Notes: generated by a model not told the origin, from the sequence alone. Shown: positions 50,806 to 63,922, counted from the stretch's first letter. The stretch is DNA of 64,000 bases from Linum tenue (GCA_946122785.1 CAMGYJ010000005.1:84252547-84316546); one strand, 5' to 3'. A program made the numbers and translations.

Positions 50806-52570
50806 ATTGCTGAATTTTGTTGTTGTGTTGTTGCTTCTGCTTTTGCTATACTATTGAATTGTCGTTGCTATTGGATCCCTTCCCTATGTTATTTGTACCC
50901 TGATCAATATGTTTGGTTTCTTTGAATAATATGATCTCCTTTAATAAGATCCTAAAGCTATTGTGCATGGCTAGTGTTTAAGTCAGTGTGGTGCAAGTTT
51001 TCTATTTGGTGGCAGCAAAAGCAATGGCAACCAGAACAACTAGCAACAAAATCAGTTACTAGCAGAAGCAACAAGGAGTGATTAAATTCTTTCATTAGAG
51101 AGTAATTGTATTTGTCACTAGTAGTCACATACTTCACATACACAGTATAGTGGTTAGATTGTTGCTACGGTTTTATTCAATAGTTCAAAAGTTAAAGGAT
51201 TGAGAACAATGCATTGTGAGATGAGTGAAGAAATGCTTTAAAGAGAGTACAAAAACACTTAACATGGAAAGGGGTTAATATGATCCTAAATGGCTCAATC
51301 TATGAATCAGAATTTCTTCGCAAAGAGGCAATTTCAACTAGCATGAAGAACATCGAAAATTGGCTAAGTGTTGAGATTGTTTCAAGGGACCAACTTTGCA
51401 GGCTTGGTTCTCATAAATGGCTCGATGAAAATTCAAGATTAGGGGTTTGTTTTGAAGTTGGAGTGCTCCTCTACAAGCTGGGATGCGTGGGAGCTCGAGG
51501 AGAGTTAGGAAGGTAATTTTCGAAGCTGCTCAAAAACAAGTCTAGAAACGTGATTGTGAAGCCTACTTTGGAGCTCCATTCGAGGAAGAGGATTGAAAAT
51601 CGAGTAAGGAGCTTCATACCACATGAAAGTACGTATGTTAATCTACAAAGACACGACATTGGATGATCGATTTGATACCTAGAAGGCTTTGAACGAAAGA
51701 GGGCAATATCATCTGGAGCCTGCCGAAACTGTCTTGCTTACCAAGGAATCCAAATCCTTCTCGGATTAGGATTACTTTACCTTTTCTGTTTTGCACTTTG
51801 ATTCCTAGTTTGTTTGTGTTTAAAACTTCTCGTGTTAGTTTTTTTACCTAGCCTAGCTCTATTTAAGCCTTTCAATTGCATTTTAATAGATAGATTTTGT
51901 TCAATTGAATACAAACGTCAAGTTTTGGTTCATAAGCTTTCGTCTTGTGAGTTGATTAAATTGCTTGGTGGAGTCAGAGTGATTCGTGTGCTTGTATCAA
52001 ACAAGTTTTGAGAGATTGCACGAAATTGACCATCCAAAACACACCAAACATTGCCCTGTTGTTCGTGTGTTCTTGTCCGAGGTTCAATTCAATCCCATTG
52101 AATTGATCAAGCTGCTCACTCTGATCGAAAGAGACCCACCTAGGGCTCATCAAGTGGCATCAAGAGCCTGGTTCAACATAGTGGCAACAACGAAGAAGTA
52201 AGACTTACCCATCACTGCAAGAACGAGGCACAAAGATCCAATTGCCCTATGAAAACTAGAAGAGTCAGAGTATGACGACGAGACTCAATTGAAACAACAA
52301 ACAATGGGAGAATCGTCTCTTAGTGCGACCGAGCAGGACCACCGTGATGGAGCGCATTCACAATCTGGAACGAAGGGTGATCACGACGGAGCACGACCAC
52401 CGTGAATGCCATCACGACGATCGAAAGAGACCCACCTAGGACTCATCAGGGGCAAATTGATATTCTAACCAAATCTCACACCATCTATTTCCATATTCTT
52501 GATCTCAATCCAAACATGGGATTTTAGTCAATTTTCATTTAGCAATTCCCAGATTTTGTATAACATGGAA
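50806..52570. other. Repeat-like intergenic DNA with an LTR-and-PBS relic
   Basis: No gene seen. Around 51780-52175, a CTATTTAAGCC TATA-like box, an AT-rich body and finally TGGCATCAAGAGCCTGG (a near match to the initiator-Met tRNA primer site TGGTATCAGAGCC) suggest the 5' end of a copia-type element. GATCGAAAGAGACCCACC is duplicated at ~52126 and ~52418. Confidence 0.4.
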
Positions 52571-52572
52571 AT

Positions 52573-53078
52573 TAAGGTATCGTTTGCTGTGGGATTTGGT
52601 TGAAAGCTCTTTATTGAGTGAGTTATGCTTAACGCCCCATAGATTTGTTCCATAATCAAACAATGAATATGTGTCAATTCCATGATACTTGGGATTTGGT
52701 TGATGAATTTGGCAGCCAAATCCCAAGTATCATGGAATTGACACATATTCATTGTTTGATTATGGAACAAATCTATGGGGCCCACGAATTTGAACAATTT
52801 TTTAGATTCAAATCTATGGACCTCACGGATTTGCAAATCTCACGTTTTATTTGGGATTTGATAATGGAAGACAAAAATGTGAGACAAATCCATCATAAAT
52901 CTATAATAATAATTAACTAAACAAACAATATACTCTTTCAAATTCATAATACAAAAATTTATCATAAATCCAAATATTTTTAAATTTTAAAACTCTCATT
53001 TTCAAATCTAACAAGCAAACCAACCCTAAAATCAATTCTCACATTTCCATATTAACACCGCCAAACGACCCCTACAAT
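52573..53078. mobile_element. MITE-like element containing a perfect 65-bp inverted repeat
   Basis: The ends GGTATCGTTTGCTG (52575) and CGCCAAACGACCCC (53060-53075) are imperfect inverted relatives, as in hAT/Harbinger-type MITEs, and the body repeats TGGGATTTGG and CCAAATCCC motifs. No coding capacity. Confidence 0.5.
52635..52780. repeat. Perfect 65-bp inverted repeat with 16-bp loop
   Basis: 52635-52699 and 52716-52780 are exact reverse complements by eye over all 65 bases; the loop is 52700-52715. A transcript would form a long perfect hairpin. Confidence 0.9.
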
Positions 53079-53099
53079 CTACATGTGACATCGGACAAT

Positions 53100-53796
53100 T
53101 GCAAATTACTGGTCTAACCTTAGCGCGTCATTACACGCATTCCCATTATTACGGTCTAGGCGCGTGGAGCAGACAGTCATCATCATCGTTTCCCGCAAAC
53201 AGCGTAATGCTGTAGCAAATGCACCCTCCTCCACTGTACTATACTGCTCTCTCTCCGTAACGCCTCCGCAATAAAAGCTTCCCTTTCCCTTTCCCTCTTT
53301 CACTTTTGCTTCAACTAACTCTTCTTCAATCTACTCCGCTCGCAACAAATATACGCTGCCATCACCTACCTCTTTCAGCTGGAAATTCCGGCGTCCATTC
53401 ACCCGCTCGTGGCCGTCTCGTCTTCCCCTTCTCCGGCGGAGCTTCTGAACGACGGCGACGACTTGTCCCCCTAGATTTTCGGGACCGCATTTCATGGATC
53501 TGCAGCTCGGCACACGGGCATTGTGTCCTACTCTCTCTTCTCTGCCTTGAAGCATCAGTTGTTCGTGCGGGCTGTTTGAGCCTCTCTTTTGCTTTTTTTT
53601 TTTCCCACTTGAGCTATGCGGTCAGCTGCTTTGGTGGCCGCGGAGTTTGAGGCAGTGGATTGTTGGTGGCGGAGAAGGAACCCTAGGGATATTTTTACTG
53701 CTCATTCACTTGGATCTTGGGCGGAGACGCTGTTGAGCTTGACGGTGTTCTGTAGTTTTTGAGCAATGGTGTTTGGTTTGGCTTCCTGAGAAGAAG
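53100..53796 (+). promoter_or_regulatory. Promoter and 5' leader of the ALE2-like kinase gene
   Basis: Pyrimidine-rich DNA (CTTTCCCTTTCCCTCTTTC at ~53283) leads into the gene. Several ATGs before 53797 open short frames, so the leader may contain upstream ORFs. Confidence 0.35.
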
Positions 53797-56700
53797 ATGC
53801 GAACCTTGGTGCTGCTGCTGCTTTGCTTGCTTCGCCTTGTTTTTACTTGTTCAGGTAAGTTGACGAGTTGCACTCTTTCCGCCTTTTATTTTGAATGGCG
53901 GCTTCCTCTGGATTTCCCGCTATGAGGTATTGTTGGGATGAATAGCTTTGAAAAGACAGGGTTTGAGATAGTAGAATAAGGAATTTGTACCAAAACTTCA
54001 CTTGCTGCTTGCCACTGATTATTCCGTCCTCTTCTATCACAGGCGCCTTTAGGAATGGATTATGGGAGGACGAAATTAGTTAGATTTATAATCTTCAGGT
54101 TTCTAATGCCCAATTTACTGCGGGGAGAGTTTTTAGGATTAGGGAAGACTTCCCCAGTATCTGCAGTCTGCGTCCCTCTTCTTCAGGTTCATGCCCTGAA
54201 TCATGGCGGCTATGCCTACATTTCTAGTTAGAAGCTTGTGGTGCAATCTTCCATGGGTGCCGACTCTGTGTGCATGCTTGTGTAGGAGACCTGGTTGCCA
54301 TGAGCCGTTACTGAATGTAGAGAACTTCTAAGTTGGATAACATCTATCAAATTGGTTTCCTGCTAGATTTTGATTTGACTCATGCAAACATCTTCTGTTT
54401 TTTTGTCTCTGGGATAAAGGTACTTAAATCCTTCATTATTTCAATATGTTCATGTATCTACTTTGCTCTTGCAGGGAACTCATTATATCACATGTTTTTA
54501 ACTCCTGAACAAACTACTCAGCGTGTACCTACAAGCGAAATTTCGGTGAAACAAGGTAGGCAATCGAGCAATTTAAGTTATTTCTTGTGGTATAGTTGCT
54601 GCCAATGGATTCATGATTACATGTTTCCTTTATTGCTTGCAGAAAAGAAATCTTCGAAGGATGCTCCATTTGGTGATTCGCAGCCACCTCAGAAGCATCT
54701 GTTTAGACCTGCTCATAACCCATCTTCTGCACCTGCCCCTGCCCCTATCCCACTGAATAAGGGTATTACAAGTAAATGCAATCTGGCAATGGTTCCAATT
54801 GCTTTTAACAATCTTTTGGTATTATCTTACTAATACTAATAACCTCTGTTTTACCAGTCTCCTCTAGTCCTAGAATTGCTCCCATACCAAGACGTCATGG
54901 CCATCATCGAAATCACCATCCAAAAGCAGCTGTAGTCCCTCCACCCCCTTCAGAAACAACGAGTAATACTTGGATCTGAAATTCTTATCTTCCTCATATT
55001 TGTACTAGTATGGGCTTTCTGATAGAGGCGTCTTTGGCAGGCTGTGACCAAACTTGTGTGGATCCACTTACGGCTACTCCATTCGGTTCACCTTGTGGCT
55101 GTGTTTTCCCTATGAAAGTCAGACTTCTTCTGACTGTGGCTCCTTACACCGTTTTTCCAGTGATGAATGAACTAGAGGTTGAGGTCGCAACAGGGACTTA
55201 TTTGGAACAGAACCAGGTAAAGATAATGGGTGCTACTGCTGATAGTGAAAATCAGGGAGAAACGGTGGTGGACATTAACTTGGTTCCACTGGGAGACAAA
55301 TTTGATAATACCACGGCTAGTCTTATTAATCAAAGATTCTGGCATAAGAAAGTGCATCTAAATACGACTATCTTTGGTAGTTATGAAGTGGTGTATATTG
55401 TTTATCCAGGTAATTATTTCAGTCATACCAGATGTTTTGCTATCTCTTGTTATTTTCTTATCTTCGAGATGACCATCGAGTTTCCATCAGGCGTTCCTTC
55501 TTCGCCACCATATCCAAGTTATACTGCCGGCGGTCCATCGGGTAGTGGTGGAGGTCTACCAATCACAGCCAATCCAGTGAAGAAGGACAAAGGGATCAAC
55601 TTTAGGACCTTAATAATCATCGCCTTATCAGCATTGGTGCTCTTGTTGGTCTTAATTGGGGCAGTCTCCATTTTCATAAAATGGAAAAAGTTTGGGAAAC
55701 AGTCAAATGCTGTTGGTCCTGCATTCCCACAATCTATCAATAAAAGATCTGGTATGAGCTTATATGATTTCAGTTTTTTTTTTATTATGCACTGCTTGGG
55801 AATGTGCCCCCATACATTTTACCGGGGTTATGTTCTGTAATCCTTTTAGGCCAGGCAGCATTATCTTTGCATACTTTTTGTCTTTTCATTTTACTTAATC
55901 TGAGCACTGGTTTCTCCGAAGGGTTGACACTACTACTTTCTGTCATGCAATCCCAGCATTGATGTTTCCACTTCTCCTCTTGTACATTTTCTATAATGGC
56001 TCATTTTGTTCCAACTTAGATTGTCACTATCTAAAATAGCTTCTTGAACAATTTCATGCTCCTGAATCCTTCTGTCCCGTGGAATATATTGGTTGATTGA
56101 ATTTGTCAAACATGACAACTACAAAATATGAACTTAATAGACGATGGTTCTGTTTTACTACTTACGCTGAATTTTTCTGAGCTAGGATGTGTAATTGCAG
56201 GTTTTGGATCCTTCTTAACAAATAGTATTGGGAGCTCAACATCAGTATCCCTCATTTTTAACATGGCTCCTTGCATGTTATCTGTGAAAGCATTTAGTTA
56301 TCTGGAGCTTGAGAGGGCTACAGACAAGTTCAGTTCAAAGAGGATCCTGGGGGAAGGAGGGTTTGGACGTGTTTATCATGGTCTAATGGAGGACAGGACT
56401 GAAGTTGCAGTGAAGATGCTTACTAGGGCCAATCAGAATGGAGACCGTGAGTTTATTGCAGAAGTGGAGATGCTGAGTCGTTTGCATCACCGTAATCTCG
56501 TCAAACTGATTGGTATATGCATTGAAGGGCGTACACGCTGTTTGGTTTATGAACTTGTTCATAATGGCAGTGTTGAATCTCATTTGCATGGTATGTGCCA
56601 TCATCATATTTATCGTTCAAAGCTATATGCTATTTGTCTCAGACAGTACTTCCTTGATTGTATATTCTTCTAGTGAAAATGAGACTGCCTATACTGTTGA

Positions 56701-57938
56701 ACTCATGAGTAAAAGTCCCTTCTTCAGTATGGAACTCTGTCCGGCGGAAACACTGGTTGGAGTATATACAATTCAGTTTAGCATATTTAGCTGTGTTTCA
56801 GGTGTTGATAAACAAGGATACCTTGACTGGGATGCACGGTTGAAGATTGCTCTTGGAGCAGCTAGAGGACTTGCCTATCTACATGAAGATTCTAATCCTC
56901 GCGTGATTCATCGAGATTTCAAAGCTAGTAATGTTTTGCTGGAAGATGATTTCACTCCTAAGGTATCTGATTTTGGCTTGGCAAGGGAAGCAACTGAAGG
57001 GAGCCAACATATCTCTACAAGGGTCATGGGAACCTTCGGGTAATCATTCATGTCCTTTTCTTCTAATTTCATCATCTTGCATAACACTGAACTGTCTGTA
57101 CACCATTCCCGAGGGCTGTGATATTACTGGTCTTGTGGTGACACAAGTCTGACACTCAGGAATGATTACGAAACCTGCTTCAATTGGCTGTCTAACGTCC
57201 ACCAATTCCTGATTTGGCAGGTATGTAGCCCCTGAATATGCAATGACAGGGCATCTGCTTGTCAAAAGTGATGTCTACAGCTACGGGGTTGTGTTACTCG
57301 AGCTTCTGTCAGGGAGAAAACCTGTGGATATGTCCCAACCTCCAGGACAAGAAAACTTGGTAACTTGGGCACGTCCGCTTCTGACAACCAGAGAAGGGTT
57401 GGAGCAGCTAGTTGATCCTTCCTTGGCTGGAAGCTACGACTTTGATGACATGGCCAAGGTGGCAGCCATCGCCTCGATGTGTGTCCACCCGGAAGTAGCT
57501 AACAGACCTTTTATGGGAGAAGTTGTGCAGGCTCTCAAACTGATCTACAATGACACTGATGAGGCGTGTGCGGAGGACAACTACAGCCAAAAGGAGTCTT
57601 CTGTCCTGGATGACTCGGACTTGAAAGGTGATTTTGTTCCATCAGAAAGTAGTTGGTGGAATGCAGGTGCAGTCTCCCCTCGCATAACGTATGGGCAAGC
57701 CTCATCTTTCATTACAATGGAGTACAGTTCAGGCACACTCGAAGAGTTGGAAAACCGACCACTCTCAGCCTCGAGTTTGCTTGGAGAACGATTGTCATCA
57801 CCAATCAGGCATGGCAATAGGTCTGGTCCTTTGAGAACGGTGAGAAGTAAGCCATCCTGTTACAGATTGAGAGGGAGTATGAGTGATCATGGCAACCTCC
57901 CGGTGAGACGAACCGGGAATGATGAATATTGGGCATAA
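53797..57938 (+). CDS. ALE2-like receptor serine/threonine kinase, nine exons
   Basis: Exons 53797-53854, 54475-54555, 54643-54762, 54858-54962, 55041-55409, 55491-55751, 56201-56590, 56802-57039 and 57221-57938 join in phase to 779 residues (Arabidopsis ALE2 is 744). Signal peptide 1-19; Pro/His-rich extracellular part; a Cys-rich block [19 protein letters not shown] and [12 protein letters not shown]; one membrane segment at ~283-306; kinase from ~379 with [25 protein letters not shown] (~497) and SDFGLA (~517), VAPEYAMTG; Ser-rich tail. ALE2 acts with ACR4 in epidermis and cuticle formation in Arabidopsis; the same role here is inference. All core catalytic residues are present. Start chosen because it gives a signal peptide. 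Confidence 0.92.
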
Positions 57939-59961
57939 GGTGGGTTTGGTCACGTGTACAGTCTTCTACAAAGGACTACCTGTAAGCTTTTTGAATTGTT
58001 ATTTATGGGTCTATAGGAGAGGTTTTCGGTTCTCAAATGTCTGGGGCAGAGGGTCTGGAGAACCCAGTTTCATTGCTTATGAATCCTCAGCTTCTGATTT
58101 GGAGATCCTCAGATTCATTTAACTATACAAGGTTTCACAATGAAAGATGTATACCTGAAATGGTGTACGTACTTTTGTCTTTGTTTTATAGCTTTAATCT
58201 TGCCAACTTTTTCCCCTTGTTCTATTCCTGAGTTTTGACAGCATGACTCTTTCATCGTCTCCGAGAAAGGGGATAAGAAAAGAAATCGTCAATTTTCGGT
58301 GATGTTCGTAGATGTCGGACGTGAAAGTTTTCTACTCAAGCAGTTACACCAAAGAAGGATAGAAAAAAGAAGAGTTCCCACTTTCAAAACGGAAACTCGA
58401 ATTAGATATTTTCCCCATCGAAAATACCATTAACCGATGTATGTTAAAATAAATTGAACCGAAACAAAGTGTGCTTAAATAGATACTTCCACATGAATTC
58501 TATAATCGTGGATGGCCGGCAAGTGTGGATTGAGGGTTATAGTTGAACTAATATTGTTTTATTCCATTCCCTTCATAGCTACTACATTAGAGAGCATTCA
58601 AGCAGTAGTAGCTTACAGTGAGAGAGTTGTTGTTTCTTGTTTAGAATTTTGGTGCAAACATGATTAATACAACTTGATAAGTCTGCAAAGTCTTCAGCTT
58701 AGGAATCCAAAACTTAAATGGCCAATTCGACTTTTTCGATTTCGAAATTTATTTGTTAGTTTTGTCCGAACCGAAATCGATATGGTCCATTCAGTTTCAG
58801 CTTGATAGCACCCAAAAAAAAAAACCGAATTGGCAGGCCTAATCTTATCCCATTCTATTCTGATACACCCTGCCTTTTCATCTGTTATCACCAGAATGAA
58901 TCTAAGGATCAGAACCAGATTGAATCATATCCAATCTAATTCAGTTTAAAACAAAATTATCGATCGATCCAATTTCGGTACCAAATCGTTCCCGCCCTAA
59001 TTGTTATCTAGTTTCCGGAAACCTCTATATTACACCGAAATACCTAGCCCCAAACGATCAATAATTCCATATATAGTCTCGTGTTGTTGGACCTATTGCA
59101 AAGAATTAAATCTATTTTCTGTGTATGTACAGATCAAGTTTAGACTGAATAAAGAAAATCCAATCAAACAGCCGCCTGACTAAAGACACCTTCGATACAA
59201 ATCTCTCGTTCTCTAAACATTACTTTTACTTCCAGGTACGCAGTCACGCAGACAAGCCAAGGCCAAAAGGAGGACACGGGAAACGTGGAAATTGAGTTGG
59301 GGACGAACTTTTTGCTTTTCCCAAGTAAAACTCTTATTAGTTGAGAATAATACACTGAAAATCTTATCTTCCTCCTCAAATATTGGGAGGTTGCCAACTT
59401 CATTCCTTCAGAGGATACCACAAGCAAGTAAGGGCAAAAGAAAAAAGACACAGAAACTGAGAAAGGGAGATGCAGAGGACGAGGAACGGAGATAGAAGGT
59501 TAACTATAAACAAAGAGAGAAAAAAAAGGGGAGCAACATACAGGACTTGTAGGAACTTGGTATTACACCAGAGTTAGTGCAAACTATTTTACATTCCGGG
59601 CTCTGTCCATACGCATACATTCTTCCTTGGTTAACACTGTTTCCATTCTCAGCAACAGAGTGTTTTCTTCCTTCGACAACGGAATGTATTCGCCAGCAGC
59701 AACCATTAAAAGTAGGACCCAGTTAGTCACATTGAAGATTCCTGCCATCGTTCATACAGAGTAAACCACTTAATAAACTTGACCAAAAACAAAAGCAGAT
59801 TGCACAAGGGAAAGAGAAGCAGAAGACACAAGGTATTCTAATTTGAACGGTGTGCAGTCGCCAAAAGCATGCGTTTAAAGTAGAGGTTTCGACATTATAC
59901 CATCCAGAGAGACTTGCACTGCACTGATCACACAGTTACTACGCAGGTCATGGGTGGATTC
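57939..59961. other. Intergenic region between convergent kinase and AMBRA1-like genes
   Basis: The kinase 3' UTR likely ends within the first ~300 bp. From 58640 to 59000, AAACCGAATTGGC- and CCGAAATCGAT-type motifs look like a decayed repeat. At 59584-59741 (minus) a 52-codon open frame follows an acceptor-like CAG; it is discussed in the findings. Otherwise nothing is recognised. Confidence 0.35.
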
Positions 59962-62900
59962 CTAACCTTCTAGAGCATACGTCCCAACCTTCAACCAACA
60001 AGCGCAGAGAAACAACAAATAAACGTAGAGACAGGAATTAATGGTTCTTCGCAACAGTGATACTGAAAGACTTGAATGTGTACCTAGTAAAGCCTATCAT
60101 CTGATAAAAAGGATGTGGAACTTAAAAGTTTAAACCATTTCAGAGTTACAAATGTCAGAATGAACAAACAGATGAACATTACAGAGTAATCCGACATCTA
60201 AGCGCCCTAACATAACAACCCGACTAGTTTTTACAAACTAAAACACCATACATAAAAAGGCAACTCATTCACCCATTTGTTCTTTTATGGAACGTAAGAG
60301 TGACAAAGTAAGAAGTTCAGTCCAAATGAGTTTAGAATAAAAGGAATGAAGATAGATCATTGGCACAAACATTTTTCAGATGTTGTATTGTTCCCACCGC
60401 ATTGTTTAATCATTTGTAAACGAGGGGATGCAAAAACTATGGAACAGGAATCTGGCAGTGGTATATAAATGGAAGAAACAGTTCTAACAAGGAAAACAAA
60501 TACAAGTAGAAACGGATAACCTTTGCATTAGTCTACCTCAGCCAAGTTCTCAGCGACATAGTTCAGTGTTGAGCAATTTGACCCATGAGCACTGTCATAC
60601 TGCAAGACCCTAAGTCGTCCCTCCTACATTTTACAGAAAGCAGTTATTAGTTCAGAAGACAGAGCCCCCTTACATATGAAAAAGAAAAATCATGGACCAA
60701 AAGCAAGTGATTTGTCTAAGACATGCACACACCTTGGTTCCATAGACTAGACCTCCCCCGGCAGATGGATGAAAGCAAGCAACATTAACCTCGTCCTCTG
60801 CACTAGGAAGTACTCTGACAAGTTCCATATCTGAAACTCGGTAGACCTATATGGCAAAATTATCATATCATTGTAGTAATTTTGTAGTTAATTAGAAACA
60901 GCAGATGCACTAGGAAGTACTCCGGCAAATTCCATTAAAGATAATCAACAAAATGCTGCCACCATTTATTAAATTGTGCAGATTTCCCCTTAGCGAGAAA
61001 CGAATTTTCTCGTGGAATATGAGGCACCAAACATAAGTATTCTTGGACTTCAATATGTCGATCAAAATGAGGACTATCTTCCTAAAATTTCAGAGGAAAA
61101 AATCCTGTATCCTAATTAACACAGTAGTACAACATGGAATCCAAAATACAACAGTAGGCAAACTAGAAAATTCACCTCTAAAACTGTGTAAATGAGTGAT
61201 GTTGTCTCCCCATCAATAACAACGCTCTTAAGAAGAGACCCATGACGTCGCCCATAAGCCAGTAATATGTGCTCAGACGTCGGAGAGAACTGCATATAGC
61301 AGCATAATTGGAATCCAGATAAACATGAAAGAACAGCCAAACGAACTACAGGCATCAAACTGAACTAAATCAAAACAAGCGAGAACATGTATCTGACCTG
61401 TTTTAAACACATACGAGGAGAAATTAACAGACTCATATTTTTGGAGAATCAATTACCCTTTCACTCCCAATATGAACTATATAAAAAACAGCGAGAACAT
61501 GAATTTGGGCTACGGATTTACACAAGTTCGAGGAGAAATTAACAGATACTAATATTTTTGGAAAATGGAAAATCAATCATCAATTTCACCCCCAACATAA
61601 TTCAGAATCCCCCCCCCCCCCCCCCCCCCCCCCAAAAAAAATGTAGACGAACATAAGACTTTCACACAATTATAGCTCGGCCTGTGTGCTATGGAAATGA
61701 CAGTCGTGATATTCAAAGTAGTCAAAAGGCAGCAGTTCTCTACAGGTAACAAGCTACAAGAAAACCTAGAATAGAACACCTGGAATGCATTCAATTAGCA
61801 TCATTTAACCTCCAATCATCAAATGTGAATCCATCATTATTAAAGCAACATAACAGTAGAAAAACGGCACATCACCATGGAGGACACAGAAATTATCAGT
61901 TGGTCCATGACAGCTTGTTCATCCCCCTTATCTAATCACATTTGGTATAATGTGGGAACAACACAACACCCACTATATCCCAAGGAAGATTAAATACTAG
62001 TAAGGAAAAGCTGCCAACCTGTATAGAAGTCAAACAGTGTGCAGCTCTAATTGCACGGGAAACAAGCACTGAGCCAAAGCTGCACACACAAAGGCCATTG
62101 ATGGATCACAATATATTACCAGACTAGAAGCAAATGAAAGTAATGCATAAACAAAGAGAACTTACGTTGCTTCCTCCAAGGAATATATACGAAGCTCATA
62201 CATAACTTGATGTGCAGAGATTGGGTGTCTAGTAGGAGACGTTGCAACCCCAGCATCATGATGCACTAATGCTTGTAATCCAGGATCAGCTTCCATTTGT
62301 GGAAGGGTGCATGCAACACAGGCAGCTAAATATCTTCCACAAGGCGAAAAGTGCGCACCCATTTCACTGCAGAAGAAAAGCTCACAGTGATGCAACAAGA
62401 CCTTAAATGACCTGTATGCTAGACATATACAATTTCAGCACCAAGGTTTAAGACAACAAATAGTCTCAGAAATCACAAACTGCATACCTACAAAGAACAG
62501 CATGTGGTATGGTTAAGCGGCATGTTTCAGCATTTAATTGTGAACATGGATTTTGTATATCATGTGACCACACTCTCAGCCTCACTGTACAAGGTAGTTC
62601 TGCAGCAGCTGCAGCTGTTGTTGCCAGTTCAGACTGAATTCTGTTTATAAGTGGCTGAGCATCAATATCATTTTGCGTATTGAGAAGACCCACAACTTCA
62701 CCAGATTCGGGTTCTAAGAAGCGAGAGCGTGAAATGTGATACCGCAGACCAGATCTCCCAGAACCCCCAGATAAAAAGGAACTACCAGACAGTGCCAAAG
62801 ATGCTACCGCAGCCTCCGCACTGGAACTAGAGAAATGAGGTGCCACAGAGGGAAGACCTGAAAGCTGAACATTGTGTTCACTGCCAACACCATTTAGCGG

Positions 62901-63922
62901 AAGTATCGAAGGAAGACCAGCTTGGCTTTGACCCATTAACCATCCTTGCAAAAAGGGTACCTCCCACCAAACCGGATCTCGTGGTGGCAATAGCTGGTGA
63001 ACTTGGCCAAACTCTGTCGACTGCTGCCGAATTGAGCCATGCCTAGGGCCTCCATCAGCTGTACTATTACCTTCACTGAAAGCATTTATTTCTTGATGGT
63101 TTGGCCTCATATGTGGTGGTTCATCTGTGTCCATGGCATCTTCAGTTATGCCAGGAGTACGAGCTCCAGTATGAAAATAGTTACTGGATGCGCTGCTTAT
63201 GGCTGGGCATGAGCCTGCAACAATGTCCGAATGTGTCTCCATAGGTGCAGTTGTTTCCGTTTGTATCTGCATACGCATAGAAGACTCCACTTGCATTGAG
63301 CTTGAACTTGAACTAACATCTCTATTATCATTTACTCTAGTATCATCTACAGGGATTGAAGGCATGACTAGTAAAGGTAGGGACATCAAAGGTAGTTCAG
63401 CAGCAACATTTACACGCTCACTGGACTGAACATTTGCCACAAAAACAGCAGGAGGTGGATATCTCAGATAGCCTGGAGATGTTGCCCGTGACATTGTAGA
63501 ATCTGAGGAGTCGAGATCATTGACCTGCATATCAGTCCAACAATGTAATCCATACAGTAGCATTGAGATAATAACCAATTGAACATTCTTAGAAGTACTA
63601 ACCTCTGCCGTCAAGAGAAACGGGGCAGCGTGAGGGTGAAAATGCACTGCACGAAGAGAACGTTTTGTCCTCAAAACAACGGTAGGTGAAGACGCCTCCC
63701 CTCTCTTATTGTAATGCCATATGTACAACTGCGTCATGAAACCAAATGTCAATACTGCTCAGATATGTTATTAGTGCCCCCATACTACTTGAAAGCAGAG
63801 AAAACTGAAAATTTAAGCAACGCTACACCACATATAAAGTAAGGGATTCTACACCTTGTGCCCTGATGCAACAGCCAGCAATTGACCCTCAGCATGGAAA
63901 GCAATGGAAGCAATAGGGCGAT
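59962..63922 (-). CDS. AMBRA1-like WD40 protein, 3' part (gene continues beyond the right edge)
   Basis: Exons on the minus strand: 63922-63855, 63728-63603, 63524-62488, 62366-62166, 62079-62019, 61289-61176, 60846-60733, 60623-60537 and a 27-bp last exon 59988-59962. All phases agree. WD40-type segments include RPIASIAFHAEGQLLAVASG, LYIWHYNKRGE and RSLRAVHFHPH; the long third exon is a Ser-rich, poorly conserved middle with PPRDPVWWEVPFLQGWLMGQ; the C-terminus has MGAHFSPCGRYLAACV, FSPTSEHILLAYGRRHGSLL and VNVACFHPSAGGGLVYGTKEG. This is the plant family of At5g43930 and At1g04140, related to AMBRA1, a WD40 adaptor linked to autophagy and DDB1-CUL4 ligases. The N-terminal WD repeats lie outside the window. 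The final microexon is less certain; otherwise the frame stops at 60528. Confidence 0.85.
61609..61633. repeat. C25 homopolymer in an intron of the AMBRA1-like gene
   Basis: 25 consecutive C on the plus strand, so 25 G in the sense pre-mRNA, followed by A7. It lies in the intron between 62019 and 61289. Confidence 0.95.

Noticed and set aside
53306..53650. 114-codon plus frame upstream of the kinase
   Set aside because: Lies in the pyrimidine-rich leader, no homology; at most an upstream ORF.
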